Positions 16,801-26,118 of a DNA stretch of 64,000 bases are shown one piece after another. The stretch covers positions 186,001 to 250,000 of the forward strand of contig NZ_CP119790.1 in the NCBI RefSeq assembly GCF_029338275.1, in the 5' to 3' direction. Numbering within the stretch: position 1 is the stretch's first letter; the number at the start of each line of letters is the position of its first letter. The translations under genes were made by a program, and so were the position numbers. The stretch comes from Haloarcula ordinaria. Lineage in GTDB: Archaea > Halobacteriota > Halobacteria > Halobacteriales > Haloarculaceae. Below the pieces are notes generated by a model, which saw only the letters and a program-made list of their open reading frames with translations, was not told where the DNA came from and made no database searches.

Positions 16801-17997
16801 GTCCGGGTGGGCGGTAAATCCGCCACTTGGCGTCACCGTTCCAGACTTTAGAGCAAGCTGACTGTTGCCCGTCCGCCGGGACGACTGTTGGCCTCGGCGG
16901 ACGTACCGCATACCGATGTTCTTCGCCGCGTTGTAGTCCGCATTCGCTTCCGACTCGCACTTCTGACAGCAGAAATCGGTTCGATTCGGGCGATTCTCGT
17001 CGGCTGTGAAGCCACACTCGGCGCACCGTTTCGACGTGTACGCCGAACCCACCTGCTGCACCAAGATACCGTTCGCTTCGGCTTTGTACTCTACTTGCTC
17101 GTAGAGCGTTTGGGACGCCCACTTGTGGCCCCACGACGCACCCGTGCGGTCGCGGATGTGGGTCAGGTCCTCGAACGCGATCACATCGCACTCGTATCGG
17201 AGTGCCTCGTCTACGATGGCGTTCGACGCCCGGTGAAGTACGTCACGGACGTACCGAAGTTCGCGGCCACTCGACTGTTCGAGCGTTCTATGGGCGCTTC
17301 GCGTTCCGGTCTGTTGGAGTCCGGCGCGTACCTTCTCGAACTCTCGGAGGTCGTGGGTCAACTCCCGCCCGCTAAAAAAGAAGGCAGTGCTGGTGACGGC
17401 GAGGTTTTCGATGCCGAGGTCAACCCCGAGGACCGTTCCGTCCTCGGCGGTATTGCGTTCGGTGTCGGTCTTGTGTCGGCGGAAGCCGATGTGCAAGAAG
17501 TAGTCGCCGTCGCGGGCGGTGAGCGTACTTTCCGTAACGCTCCACTCGTCAGAGTCGAGGTACTGCCGTTGGTAGCCATCGTCGGCCTCAGGGAGCGCAA
17601 GGTCACACCGGACGCGACTCTCCGTGGTGGAGAGTGACACTGTATCATCGTCAAATAGCGTCATCGTCCGGGTATCGTACTTCACCGTGGGTGCGGTGAA
17701 CGTAGGCTTGCTGACCTTCTTGCCGTTGGACCGGCGTTCGATACAGCCAGTGATGGCTTGTGCGGCTTGGTGGGTGGCGAGAATCGCATGCTGACTCCCG
17801 AGGCTGGTTTGCTCACGCACGTCGTCGTAGGCGAGGGGCTGTACGTCGCTCTTGGCGTTGCACTTGCCCCACGCCATGTCGGTGGCGAGCTGGCAACCAC
17901 GCTTCCACTCAGAGATGGTCTCCTCAAGCAACTCGCGTTGCGTACCATCTACCGAGAGTCGGGTGATTCCTGTCCGGCGCACGTAGTCGTCTGCCAC
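16741..17997 (-). CDS. tnpB: TnpB, RNA-guided nuclease of IS200/IS605-type element (no TnpA)
   Basis: 418 residues from GTG 17997. The RuvC triad is readable: Asp193 in GVDLGIENLA, Glu276 in DVIAFEDLTH and Asp354 in ANADYNAAKNIG. The zinc finger CAEC (325-328) with FCCQKC (343-347) lies between the last two. All catalytic residues are present, so RNA-guided cleavage is plausible. No TnpA transposase is nearby, so this is an IS1341-type stand-alone unit needing TnpA in trans. It sits downstream of an AbiEi gene. Confidence 0.93.
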   Translation of the reverse strand: MADDYVRRTGITRLSVDGTQRELLEETISEWKRGCQLATDMAWGKCNAKSDVQPLAYDDVREQTSLGSQHAILATHQAAQAITGCIERRSNGKKVSKPTFTAPTVKYDTRTMTLFDDDTVSLSTTESRVRCDLALPEADDGYQRQYLDSDEWSVTESTLTARDGDYFLHIGFRRHKTDTERNTAEDGTVLGVDLGIENLAVTSTAFFFSGRELTHDLREFEKVRAGLQQTGTRSAHRTLEQSSGRELRYVRDVLHRASNAIVDEALRYECDVIAFEDLTHIRDRTGASWGHKWASQTLYEQVEYKAEANGILVQQVGSAYTSKRCAECGFTADENRPNRTDFCCQKCESEANADYNAAKNIGMRYVRRGQQSSRRTGNSQLALKSGTVTPSGGFTAHPDGFEVEDTDKPHPQRAKSSD

Positions 17998-18179
17998 AGA
18001 TTCAATGTAGTCTCGTGGCTACTTATAGATTAGTTTCTGCAGCCTATACGAACGCGCTCCTCCCCTCCCTACTCGCACCCTTCGGTCGCTCCTTGAGGAA
18101 GGGGACTCCGCGCTACCACTTCAGTTGAACAGCACCGTTCTCGACGCTGCAGAGAAGGTACGCCGACTTCGTACCTAGG

Positions 18180-19040
18180 TCAGGACTCCGTGGGCTCCAG
18201 CATGGCTGGCTCGACGTTGATCCGGAGGCGATACGTACTGTCGGTCGACCCGGTGTCGGGCCGCGTCGGGTCCAGCAACGAGTAGCCACTCGTGAACGAC
18301 GCGACGAGTTCCTCGCGGGCAGGGAGGTCGATGCCGAGCTGGTCGGCGAGGTAGACGATCCGCTTGGTCGCAGCGCCGTTGTCGAGGCGTTCGAGGTACT
18401 CGCCGACGGTGTCCCAGTCGCAGCCCCGGTCGTCGGCAGTACGCATCGCGATTGCGAGTTTCCGAAGGCCACCACAGAACTCGGGGTGGTCCGCACAGTC
18501 GACCAGCGTCTTCTCCAGGTCGCTGACCTGAACGGTCGTGCCCTCGACCGATGTCGGCTCACAGCCGAAGAATTTCTGCTCGGTGACTGTCGTGACGCGG
18601 TACGGGACGCCGTGGATCTCCCTGCTTTGCGCTCGGGTCGGCGTAACGACGTACACCGTCCGGGGAACCTGTTCGGTCAGCCCGTGGTGGCTGAGGGCGC
18701 TGTAGTAGCCGATGTACATCGGCTCGGCGACGTGGGCGGCGATGAGGTACTCGTGGGTCGTGTACACGGCTTCCTCGCCGGCTGTGAGTGGAATGATGAG
18801 ATACGTGCCCGGGAAGAGCCGGTCGAGCCAGCCCCTCTCGGTGAGTCGGGAGGCGATCTCGCGGGCGGTGTTTGGGGGGACCTCCAGCGTCGTCTCGATG
18901 TCGTCGACGGAGATGATCTGGTGACCCGCGCCAGCGAGTCGTGCAAGGAGTCGACTTTCTCGAGTCGAGAGACCCTGGCGTATATTTTGTGTTTGCTCTA
19001 TGGTACCGATACCTGTGTTTCTTACATAGAGTATAAACAC
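18180..19040 (-). CDS. AbiEi-family type IV antitoxin-like protein (orphan)
   Basis: 286 residues from a GTG. An N-terminal winged helix (about 25-85, LSTRESRLLARLAGAGHQ then EVPPNTAREIASRLTERGWL) precedes the AbiEi C-terminal domain with GYYSALSHHGLTEQVPRTVY, VYVVTP and DLEKTLVDCADHPEFCGGL. AbiEi represses its operon and neutralises the nucleotidyltransferase AbiEii. No AbiEii gene is visible; the downstream side is occupied by the TnpB element. Start choice is uncertain because a TATA-like TTTATA overlaps it. Confidence 0.8.
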   Translation of the reverse strand: MFILYVRNTGIGTIEQTQNIRQGLSTRESRLLARLAGAGHQIISVDDIETTLEVPPNTAREIASRLTERGWLDRLFPGTYLIIPLTAGEEAVYTTHEYLIAAHVAEPMYIGYYSALSHHGLTEQVPRTVYVVTPTRAQSREIHGVPYRVTTVTEQKFFGCEPTSVEGTTVQVSDLEKTLVDCADHPEFCGGLRKLAIAMRTADDRGCDWDTVGEYLERLDNGAATKRIVYLADQLGIDLPAREELVASFTSGYSLLDPTRPDTGSTDSTYRLRINVEPAMLEPTES

Positions 19041-19089
19041 GGGCCTGCTTTAGCCTTGCGACTGCCGCGGACGGCGGAGACGAGCAGAC

Positions 19090-19130
19090 TTAACCAACAA
19101 AATAAGGGTATAGAACCGTGCGTTGGTTAA
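19090..19130. promoter_or_regulatory. TTAACCAAC-N23-GTTGGTTAA site, copy 1
   Basis: TTAACCAAC (19090-19098) and GTTGGTTAA (19122-19130) flank 23 bases. An identical arm pair with exactly 23 bases between lies at 48490-48530. Both lie upstream of a minus-strand gene and a few bases beyond the 3' end of another minus-strand gene. It could be a binding site for a dimeric regulator or a stem-loop terminator. Confidence 0.6.
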
Positions 19131-19134
19131 GGAT

Positions 19135-19521
19135 TTAAGCGCCGTCTTCGACTACGTCGATGAGCTCTTCTGCTGTGGAACTGATCCGGTCGAGACGGTC
19201 GCGAACGATCTCGGGATTGTTCGACTCCCACGCGGCCAGGTAGAACGCCGACCCGCTAGTGTCCAACCCACAGTACCGCCCGACGACGTACGCGACGGCT
19301 TCGGCCTCTACTTCGCGTTTCGACCGCTCGGTGTCGTCGTCGACGTCGAAGTGGAGCAGGGCGTGGGCGTACTCGTGGATCAGCGTCCGCGCAAGGTCGG
19401 CATCGTTCTCCCGGTCACGCACCTCGACACGCGGTTGCATATCGACGAGACTCAGCTGCTCGCAGATGCCCTTCGCCTCGCCGTGCGTCCACTCCTCGGC
19501 TGGAACAATTCGCACCGTCAC
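19135..19521 (-). pseudogene. C-terminal metallopeptidase fragment of an ArdC-like protein
   Basis: 128 residues that match only the ImmA/IrrE-like zinc peptidase half of haloarchaeal ArdC-type proteins: HEYAHALLH supplies the HExxH motif and the downstream EVEAEAVAYVVGRY the third ligand region. The N-terminal single-strand-DNA-binding half, about 180 residues in relatives, is absent; the frame begins abruptly at GVTVRIVPAEEW after an upstream stop. ArdC-like proteins are plasmid-borne anti-restriction factors. The fragment may be inert. Confidence 0.7.
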
Positions 19522-19680
19522 GCCGTTCGCGTTCGCTGGCTATGGTGTGACAGTTCAGAACAATGGAATGGTCGTCATCCAGCCGACCGAGTCACGACAC
19601 GGATCAAAGTAACACCGGACGAATCTGATATCGAATCATCGACTCGGAAGACTCGGTGTCTCTCGTGGGAGACATTGACG

Positions 19681-20016
19681 TCAGGGACTCGGCAGCGACA
19701 CTTCTTCAGGGAGCGAGTCAAGTACTGTTTCGACCTGTTCGTCAGGGTGGTACCGGACGGCACCGGTTGTATGTTCGAACTCGACGACACCGTAGTCCGC
19801 TAACTTCGGCAGGTGGGAATGTAGGAGTTGGATGGCGAGTTCTTCCCGGTCCTGCTGTGGACCGTTTTTCGAGTCGGAAGCTCGACTGGATATCTGCTCG
19901 ACGAGGTCCTCGAGCGTCGTGGTTCCGTTAGCCTCGTGGCGCAGGTGGTGGATGATCCGACGTCGGTGCTGGTCGGCAACGAGCTGGAGACACCTATCGA
20001 GATCGTAGTTCGTCAT
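19681..20016 (-). CDS. Small haloarchaeal winged-helix regulator (DUF7344-like)
   Basis: 111 residues. The start LDRCLQLVADQHRRRIIHHL followed by a Glu-rich helix, then IQLLHSHLPKLADYGVVEFE and the wing VRYHPDEQVETVLD, is the layout of DUF7344-type haloarchaeal transcription factors. The conserved motif ATTATGTGAGTCAC lies 63 bases upstream of its ATG (on the opposite strand as written). Targets are unknown. Confidence 0.82.
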   Translation of the reverse strand: MTNYDLDRCLQLVADQHRRRIIHHLRHEANGTTTLEDLVEQISSRASDSKNGPQQDREELAIQLLHSHLPKLADYGVVEFEHTTGAVRYHPDEQVETVLDSLPEEVSLPSP

Positions 20017-20078
20017 AATGCGTTACGCTCTACCGAGGTGCATCAATTGTGGCGGTTTTCACACCTGAGAAAATTTTG

Positions 20079-20092
20079 ATTATGTGAGTCAC
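20079..20092. promoter_or_regulatory. ATTATGTGAGTCAC motif, copy 1
   Basis: This 14-mer recurs at 27713-27726 (exact) and 44549-44562 (one change), each time 36-100 bases upstream of a minus-strand start; the match extends into T-rich flanks. Here the downstream gene is the DUF7344-like regulator at 20016. It is a candidate shared operator or promoter element. Confidence 0.5.
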
Positions 20093-20258
20093 ACTCGCTG
20101 AGTGTACATGTCTGCAGTATTAGTACATTGGTCGTCGTAGACTCTCAAAGCTCACGTCACCCAGTTAATCAAAAATTGTTTTCTCGTTAAAATGTGGCCA
20201 CTTGATGCAATCGGAGGGCGTTAGTCCCGGTATCCGCTTATCGGCGGAGAGATTACAC

Positions 20259-20549
20259 ATGGTACGAAATCCGTTCCAATCACGTCGAGAAACGCGGCGC
20301 CGAGCACGAGAAGCGGTCGACGCCGAGAAGGCGAAAAACGTCCTTTCGGAAGCCGCTGAGGAAGATGTCGAGCCAGATGCGGAGGCTGCAGAGGCACTGA
20401 GAGAGGCGGCAGCCGAGGAAACAGCCGAAGTCGCTGAATCGACAGATCGTCGCGCCCGCCGTCGCGGTCGAAAAAACATCACGTCCGAGGACGTTGCACA
20501 GGCGAACGAACGACATCAAGACCGCGAAGAACGTGGACGGCGCCGATAA
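20259..20549 (+). CDS. Highly charged, helix-rich small protein
   Basis: 96 residues from ATG 20259, chosen over an earlier in-frame ATG because the composition changes there. Two Arg-rich ends (RRETRRRAREAV and RDRRARRRGR-type segments) flank a Glu/Ala-rich central helix, EAAEEDVEPDAEAAEALREA. It is probably a coiled coil that may bind nucleic acid. No family is recognised; it precedes two zinc miniproteins on the same strand. Confidence 0.6.
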   Translation: MVRNPFQSRRETRRRAREAVDAEKAKNVLSEAAEEDVEPDAEAAEALREAAAEETAEVAESTDRRARRRGRKNITSEDVAQANERHQDREERGRRR

Positions 20550-20597
20550 CGACTGACCACAGATCATCCCTGCCAAGTCCTCCCAAGCGACTGAACA

Positions 20598-20744
20598 ATG
20601 CCAGTATGCAACGATTGCGGTGCGTTCGCAACGTCACGGTTTGCCCGCGTCTTCGGGGACAACGAGGACGACATCTACGGCTGCCGCAACTGTCTGTCAG
20701 TTACAGCACTGGTCGACGGACGTGCGGCACGGGATACTTCGTGA
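20598..20744 (+). CDS. Zinc-ribbon miniprotein, DUF7563-like
   Basis: 48 residues starting MPVCNDCGAFATSRFARVFG and continuing to a second pair, CRNC. The CxxC...CxxC arrangement and the MPxCxxCGxFxTxRxxRVF start match a widespread family of haloarchaeal zinc miniproteins (DUF7563-like). It is followed by another zinc miniprotein. Function unknown; such proteins are thought to be regulators or adaptors. Confidence 0.65.
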   Translation: MPVCNDCGAFATSRFARVFGDNEDDIYGCRNCLSVTALVDGRAARDTS

Positions 20745-20807
20745 CGCCGACGAGTGCTTCCGGACTCGATCGATGCCTGGTGTCGGTGCTGTAATTATCA
20801 ACAAAGC

Positions 20808-20948
20808 ATGAAAACCATACGCAACTCCGTTTCAGAAGCAACGCTCTACGTGTGCCGTGATTGTGGAGACGGCATCGAAGATCCCAACACGAACACCTGT
20901 CCTCACTGTGGTGGACCGTTGGTGAACAGTACTGTCCCGCACGATTAG
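20808..20948 (+). CDS. Rubredoxin/rubrerythrin-like zinc-ribbon miniprotein
   Basis: 46 residues from ATG 20808 with two knuckles, YVCRDCGDGIED and CPHCGGPL, 15 residues apart, the layout of the rubrerythrin-like zinc ribbon found alone in many haloarchaea. The start is the first ATG with sensible composition. It may bind zinc or iron. Confidence 0.65.
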   Translation: MKTIRNSVSEATLYVCRDCGDGIEDPNTNTCPHCGGPLVNSTVPHD

Positions 20949-21180
20949 CAGTGCAATCCTACGGAAATTCCCATATTCATAGTCGCCTTCGTGACATGGA
21001 CTCGTCCGCTAAGAGTTCTCTGCGGAACCTCTGGACGGCGGCTCAATAAATCGAAGATGAATTCGTCAGCTCGGGTCTAAAGTGTTCGTCAATGCGTGCA
21101 ATCACGCTCACTGAAAGCTATCGTTCTCTCACGTCCAGGACGAGCCCTATGGTAGTGCCACCGCCCTACAGTCTAGCATA

Positions 21181-21880
21181 ATGCGTCTCGTTCTCTCTAT
21201 CGACGGAAGCGTGCTCGTGCCGGAACTGAGTCCACAGCAGTTGGAAGCGTACGCCGACGTCATCACGACACTCGCTGAAGCGCACGAAATCTGTGTCGTC
21301 ACCGGGGGGCGCCCTCGCACGTGAATACATTGACGTGGGTCGGGCCATTGGAGCGAACGAAATCGAGCTTGATCAGATCGGTATCGGCGTCACGCGGCTC
21401 AACGCCCGGTTACTCATCGCGGCGATCGGCGACGAGGCCGTCTTGGCGCCAGCAAGAGAATACGAAACGGCAAATAGCGCGCTCCGTCGTGGCGACATCG
21501 TCGTCATGGGTGGCACGGCACCGGCACAAACGACTGACGCGGTGAGCGCAGTTCTCGTCGAGTACGTGGACGCAGACCGTCTCATCTATGCGACGAGTAC
21601 TCCAGGCGTGGTTACTGCTGATCCGAACACCTGCCCGGACGCAGAACCCTTCGATGAGCTCACTCCAAGCCAGCTGGTCTCGCTCATTCTCGATCTCGAC
21701 ATGACCGCTGAAAGCAGTGTACCGATTGACCTCCACGCTGCGAAGATGCTTCAACGGGCGCAATGCGAAACGATCGTCCTCAATGGAGGCGACCCCGAGA
21801 ATATTCTTACTGCTGTCCGAACCGGGGAGTTCGAGGGGACGAAAATCAATCCGGATCAAACGAACGATCCCCCACCGTGA
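21181..21880 (+). pseudogene. pyrH: UMP kinase, frameshifted by one extra base
   Basis: It starts MRLVLSIDGSVLVPEL at ATG 21181, the amino acid kinase strand, and loses frame in the six-G run 21304-21309. The -1 frame resumes at once with GGALAREYIDVGRAIGANEI and runs to 21880 with LDQIGIGVTRLNARLLIAA, GDIVVMGGTAPAQTTDA and DLHAAKMLQRA, all typical of archaeal UMP kinase. With five Gs the protein would be about 232 residues. It is either a decaying second copy or a base-call error; UMP kinase is normally essential. Confidence 0.85.
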
Positions 21881-21922
21881 GCCACGAAGGGAAGTTATTC
21901 CGATGGAGAACCAACCACGGGT

Positions 21923-22162
21923 ATGCCCCACTACGAGGCTTCCTTCGAGATAGACTCGAAGACCGATTCGTACGCGGCTCGGCGCATGCTGGAGCAGGTA
22001 TACGATACGATTCGAGAAGAATCACGGAGCGTTCGAGAAGGGACGGACGACGCCGATGAGCTCTTGGAAGCTTTCCGGACGCTTCGAGACGCAGCGAAGC
22101 AGCCCACGCCGGGGCGACTGACCATCTCCTACGAACAATACGACGGCGGATTCGAGGACTGA
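21923..22162 (+). CDS. Conserved-looking small acidic protein
   Basis: 79 residues, MPHYEASFEIDSKTDSY then a helical AARRMLEQVYDTIREESR segment and a C-terminal strand PTPGRLTISYEQYDG. It looks like a compact alpha/beta fold. It lies 42 bases after the UMP kinase gene and may be co-transcribed. No family recognised. Confidence 0.65.
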   Translation: MPHYEASFEIDSKTDSYAARRMLEQVYDTIREESRSVREGTDDADELLEAFRTLRDAAKQPTPGRLTISYEQYDGGFED

Positions 22163-22429
22163 TATCGCGACCCCCCGTCACGATCGGGCCGACTCACTGT
22201 TGAGTGCCTACGTGGAGACGTGTCGTGCTGAAAGGACAAACACGGTCGATGCTCGTCCGTCTGCACAAGTGACAAGGACGGGTAGGTAGCACCACTCGGA
22301 ACTGGATACCATTATATTCGTATCAGCGAGTCTGAGGCCGTCGCAGTGTGTCAAACGATCAACGTCGGCGGGTGAGATGGTCCCGCAGCCACGGTCATAC
22401 GAGAACCCATGGCGGAAACAACCCCCCTC

Positions 22430-23467
22430 TCAGACGACGGTTGAGTCCGCTCGCTCTTGGGCAAACAGGTCAAGGACGACCTTCGAGCCACCGAGTATGA
22501 CGGGGCCGACGAACAGGCCGATTGCCCCAAACAGAATAATTCCCCCGAAGATACCCACAACGATGGTCGCGACGTTGATCGCTCCGCTCCGGTTGATGAT
22601 CGCCGGTCGAAGATAGAGGTCCGAGGCGCTGACCACTGACCCGTAGACAAAAAACAGTACCGCTGTAGTGGGGCGACCGATTGCAAACAGGTAACCCGAA
22701 ACCGGAAGCCAAACACCGAATGCCCCAACGAGTGGGAGCAACGTGAGAACAAATGTCGCGACGGTCAAGAACACAACCCCAGGCATGCCAACGAGCGCTA
22801 ATCCGATGCCGAGTAGTACCGCTTGGACCCCCGCGACAGCGACATTCCCGATAACGGACGCCCACATGAGGGCGTCAAGTTCTCTGATAAGTTCCCGCTC
22901 CACACGATCAGAGAGCGGGACAATCGACTGTAGCCATGTGACGAACTGTTCACCGTCTCGCAATAACGCAAAGAGTACGAAGACCGTCACGGTGAGGCCG
23001 ATCAACACACCAGGGAGACCGACGACGACGTTCACCGCGCCGGTTGCAAGACGCTGCAACCCGGTAGCTATCGGCTCTTGATAGGTCCCATACAGGAGAT
23101 CGAAATCGACCACGTAACCGATGGCTTCGATTCGGTCCTGAATGAGGTCGAGACTGAGTCCTCCTTCTTGGAGGGCGGTTAGCAGCCCCAGTCCCTGCTG
23201 AATTGCGACGGTGAGGAGATACGCGACCGGGATGAAGAGGACAAATACCGAAAGCGAAATGAGGGTGAGGGCAGCCGTAGTTGAGGTCGTGTGACGCTCG
23301 AGCGTCCGTTGTGCGGGCGCGAGAACGTATGCGAGGACGATCGCGAGTAAGATATACTGAATCTGTGTGAACACGAAAAGGAGTCCGAGAACAACGCTCA
23401 CCACCGCCAAGATCGACAGCATGAGGTGCTCCGAAAACCAATGCTGACGGTCTCCCTGTTCAGTCAT
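22430..23467 (-). CDS. AI-2E family (PerM-like) membrane transporter
   Basis: 345 residues with the family's layout: two N-terminal helices (LSILAVVSVVLGLLFVFTQI, then YILLAIVLAYVLAPAQRTLE), a third helix, a long soluble segment (about 95-150), then a membrane block with VLFALLRDGEQF and the signature region LLPLVGAFGVWLPVSGYLF. Members act in autoinducer export or sodium-proton exchange; several halophile relatives work in Na+(Li+)/H+ antiport. It is divergent from the SLC13 gene. Confidence 0.88.
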   Translation of the reverse strand: MTEQGDRQHWFSEHLMLSILAVVSVVLGLLFVFTQIQYILLAIVLAYVLAPAQRTLERHTTSTTAALTLISLSVFVLFIPVAYLLTVAIQQGLGLLTALQEGGLSLDLIQDRIEAIGYVVDFDLLYGTYQEPIATGLQRLATGAVNVVVGLPGVLIGLTVTVFVLFALLRDGEQFVTWLQSIVPLSDRVERELIRELDALMWASVIGNVAVAGVQAVLLGIGLALVGMPGVVFLTVATFVLTLLPLVGAFGVWLPVSGYLFAIGRPTTAVLFFVYGSVVSASDLYLRPAIINRSGAINVATIVVGIFGGIILFGAIGLFVGPVILGGSKVVLDLFAQERADSTVV

Positions 23468-23721
23468 ATTCAGTATAGAGATTCCCCTTATCCTTGACTT
23501 GTGTGTACAAAATTGGTCTATCTGTCAATGGTCGTCACTGGATCCGAGTACTGCCACTATCGAAGCGGGGTAGTCACGTCAGATTGAGAATCAGCGACAA
23601 GCGAACTGTAGTACTAGCCACCCACGTAATACTCTGTGAATGGCACAAGACGGATCTTCCAAGGCGCAGATGAGACAGTGTCAATACCAGTTCTTTTCCG
23701 TTGTTAGCGTCTCTTTTCGGT

Positions 23722-25593
23722 ATGTCTTTCTCGTTGAATTCTCTGGCAATTCAGGGTCTGGGCTCAACGCCGGTAACGGCCGAGATGCTCGTCGTCTTCG
23801 CCCTCATTCTCCTCGCGCTCGTGCTCTTTGCGACTGAACGGTTTCCGATCGACGTCACCGCCATCTTGATCATGGTTCTGTTGATGGTGCTCGAACCGTG
23901 GACGCAGATCTCTCCACGTGAGGGGATCTCGGGGTTCGCGAATCCGGCGACGATCACGGTGCTGGCGATGCTCATTCTGAGTACGGGGATCAACCGAACC
24001 GGCATCGTTCAGTTGATCGGCCGCAAGATGGCGGCGTTCGCCGGGACCGACCGACGGAAGCAACTCGCAGCGACGGTCGGAGTCACTGGCCCAGTCTCGG
24101 GGTTTATCAACAACACACCAGTCGTCGCGATTCTGGTTCCCGTCATCGCCGATCTCGCACACGAGGGAAATACCTCGCCGTCGAAGCTCCTGATGCCGCT
24201 GTCGTTCGCGTCAATGCTCGGGGGAACGCTCACACTCATCGGGACGTCGACGAACATCCTCGCGAGCGATATCGCGGCCCAACTCGGTGCGGAGTCACCC
24301 AGCCTCGGACTACATGCGTTTGGGATGTTCGAGTTCACCAAACTCGGTGTCGTCGTCTTCGCCGTCGGTGCCCTCTATCTCATGACGATCGGCGTTCGAC
24401 TCCTTCCCGAACGGATTCCGGCCGACGAGGACCTCGTCGAGGAGTACGCGCTCCAGGAGTACCTCGCGGACGTGGTCGTCCCGGCGGACTCATCACTGAT
24501 CGGCCAGACTGTCCGAGAGGCGCTCGGCGACGACGACCTCGATATCGACGTGTTACAGCTGATTCGCTACGGCGAACGGTTCGACGAACCCCTCGCCAGG
24601 AAAGAGATCCACGAAAAGGATACGCTCCGACTCAGGACGAATCGAGAGACGCTCGAATACATCATGGATGCGGAAGGGCTCACACTGTCGGGCGGTCCGC
24701 AAACCGAGGAGGATCTGCATCCAGAGGAGGAAGAACCGGTGCTCGTCGAAGTCGTCATCCCGTCGGGGTCGTTTCTCGTTGGCGAAACGCTGGCGAGTTC
24801 GTCGTTCCGACAGCGCTACGACGCGAACGTTCTGGCCTTTCGCACCCGTGGTGACATTGTCCGGGACCGGTTCGAGGACGTCCGTATTCGCGTCGGCGAC
24901 ACGCTCCTGGTCCAGTCACCGCCCGACAGCCTCACGCGGCTCGTCGAGAACGAGGATTTCATCGTCGCCCACGAGTTCGACGAGGTGACCTACCGGAGCG
25001 AGAAAATCCCGTTCGCGGTCGGTATCATTGCCGGCGTGGTCGCATTGCCGGCACTGAACATCCTCCCGATCGTCGTCTCAGCACTCGCTGGCGTCGTGGC
25101 GATGATTTTCACTGGCGTCCTCAAGCCGACCGAACTCTACTCGTCCGTCGAGTGGAACGTGATCTTCCTCCTCGCGGGCATCATCCCGCTCGGTATCGCC
25201 CTGCAGCAGACGGGCGCTGCGGCGCTGCTCGGCGATGCCGTCGCTGCGACGTCGGTGTTTCTGCCACCGATCGGCGTCCTGTGGGTCTTCTACCTCGCGA
25301 CCGGCCTGTTGACGAGCGTCATCAGCAACAACGCGAGCGTCGTGTTGATGATCCCGGTGGCTGCCAACGCGGCCCAGTCGATCGGGGCGAACGCGTTCGC
25401 GTTCGTCTTGGCGGTCACGTTCGCCGCCTCGACAGCGTTCATGACGCCCGTCGGTTACCAGACGAATCTCTTCGTCTACGGACCCGGTGGGTACACGTTT
25501 TCTGACTTCATCCGTGTCGGCGCTCCGCTGCAGTTCCTGCTCTCAATCGTCACCGTCCTCGGGATTGCGTTCTTCTGGGGGGTCCGCGTGTGA
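23722..25593 (+). CDS. SLC13 (DASS-type) permease with two RCK_C domains
   Basis: About 623 residues from ATG 23722. The N-terminal membrane block (to about residue 230) has GFANPATITVLAMLILSTGI and GFINNTPVVAILVPV. Two TrkA-C/RCK_C domains follow (about 245-320 and 345-425; LADVVVPADSSLIGQTVREA and LVEVVIPSGSFLVGETLASS). A second membrane block ends VTVLGIAFFWGVRV. The family moves anions or carboxylates with sodium; RCK_C domains in related transporters can bind c-di-AMP. It has a close paralogue at 36319 and a broken 3' copy at 41771. Confidence 0.92.
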   Translation: MSFSLNSLAIQGLGSTPVTAEMLVVFALILLALVLFATERFPIDVTAILIMVLLMVLEPWTQISPREGISGFANPATITVLAMLILSTGINRTGIVQLIGRKMAAFAGTDRRKQLAATVGVTGPVSGFINNTPVVAILVPVIADLAHEGNTSPSKLLMPLSFASMLGGTLTLIGTSTNILASDIAAQLGAESPSLGLHAFGMFEFTKLGVVVFAVGALYLMTIGVRLLPERIPADEDLVEEYALQEYLADVVVPADSSLIGQTVREALGDDDLDIDVLQLIRYGERFDEPLARKEIHEKDTLRLRTNRETLEYIMDAEGLTLSGGPQTEEDLHPEEEEPVLVEVVIPSGSFLVGETLASSSFRQRYDANVLAFRTRGDIVRDRFEDVRIRVGDTLLVQSPPDSLTRLVENEDFIVAHEFDEVTYRSEKIPFAVGIIAGVVALPALNILPIVVSALAGVVAMIFTGVLKPTELYSSVEWNVIFLLAGIIPLGIALQQTGAAALLGDAVAATSVFLPPIGVLWVFYLATGLLTSVISNNASVVLMIPVAANAAQSIGANAFAFVLAVTFAASTAFMTPVGYQTNLFVYGPGGYTFSDFIRVGAPLQFLLSIVTVLGIAFFWGVRV

Positions 25594-25651
25594 AGACTAC
25601 CCGTCTCGCTCCGGAGAGTACGAAACGCCATCACCGCTGACTGGAGACGCT

Positions 25652-25684
25652 GTACGAACGTTGATTCATCTGGCGGTCGTACTA
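25652..25684 (+). promoter_or_regulatory. Shared promoter-proximal element, copy 1
   Basis: GTACGAACGTTGATTCATCT (25652-25671) then CGGTCGTACTA (25674-25684) recurs at 41895-41927 with only the two bases between them differing. GTACGAACG and CGGTCGTAC form an 8-of-9 inverted repeat. It ends 5 bases before ATG 25690, so it may be the promoter/operator of that gene. Confidence 0.6.
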
Positions 25685-25689
25685 GAAGT

Positions 25690-26118
25690 ATGGTCGAGTT
25701 TCCAGACGAACGACAGCTCGTACTCGGGGCGCGTTCCCGGTTGGAGCGGTGGACGAGAAGTGCCCGGATGGAGGCGTACGCTGAACTGTTCGAAGGTGAC
25801 GATCCCATCCTCTCCCCCGAAGAGATGCAACTCCTCGACGCGCTCGACTCTGAACTGGAACGCCAAGGCGGCGATGGGGTCTGGGGCACCGATCAGTACG
25901 GCATTCACACAGCAGGGGCCTCGAGTTCGGATACCTCACTCGGTGTGGTCTGCGTATATCATCCACAGATCACAAAAGATTCTGTCCTCCGAGGCGGCGA
26001 TGACCTCGACGATGAGACCGAAGAGCGACTCAACGCAGCACTCTGGCAATATAGTGAGCGCGTCGCGACACTCATCGAAGCCGAACTCGATGAGTTCGTC
26101 CGTCAAGCGGGGGTATAA
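25690..26118 (+). CDS. Uncharacterised soluble acidic protein
   Basis: 142 residues, largely helical, beginning MVEFPDERQLVLGARSRLER. A distinct segment SSSDTSLGVVCVYHPQITKD suggests a strand core, and the C-terminus is an amphipathic helix (ALWQYSERVATLIEAELDEF). It lies immediately downstream of the SLC13 permease behind its own promoter-like element. The family is not recognised. Confidence 0.65.
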   Translation: MVEFPDERQLVLGARSRLERWTRSARMEAYAELFEGDDPILSPEEMQLLDALDSELERQGGDGVWGTDQYGIHTAGASSSDTSLGVVCVYHPQITKDSVLRGGDDLDDETEERLNAALWQYSERVATLIEAELDEFVRQAGV

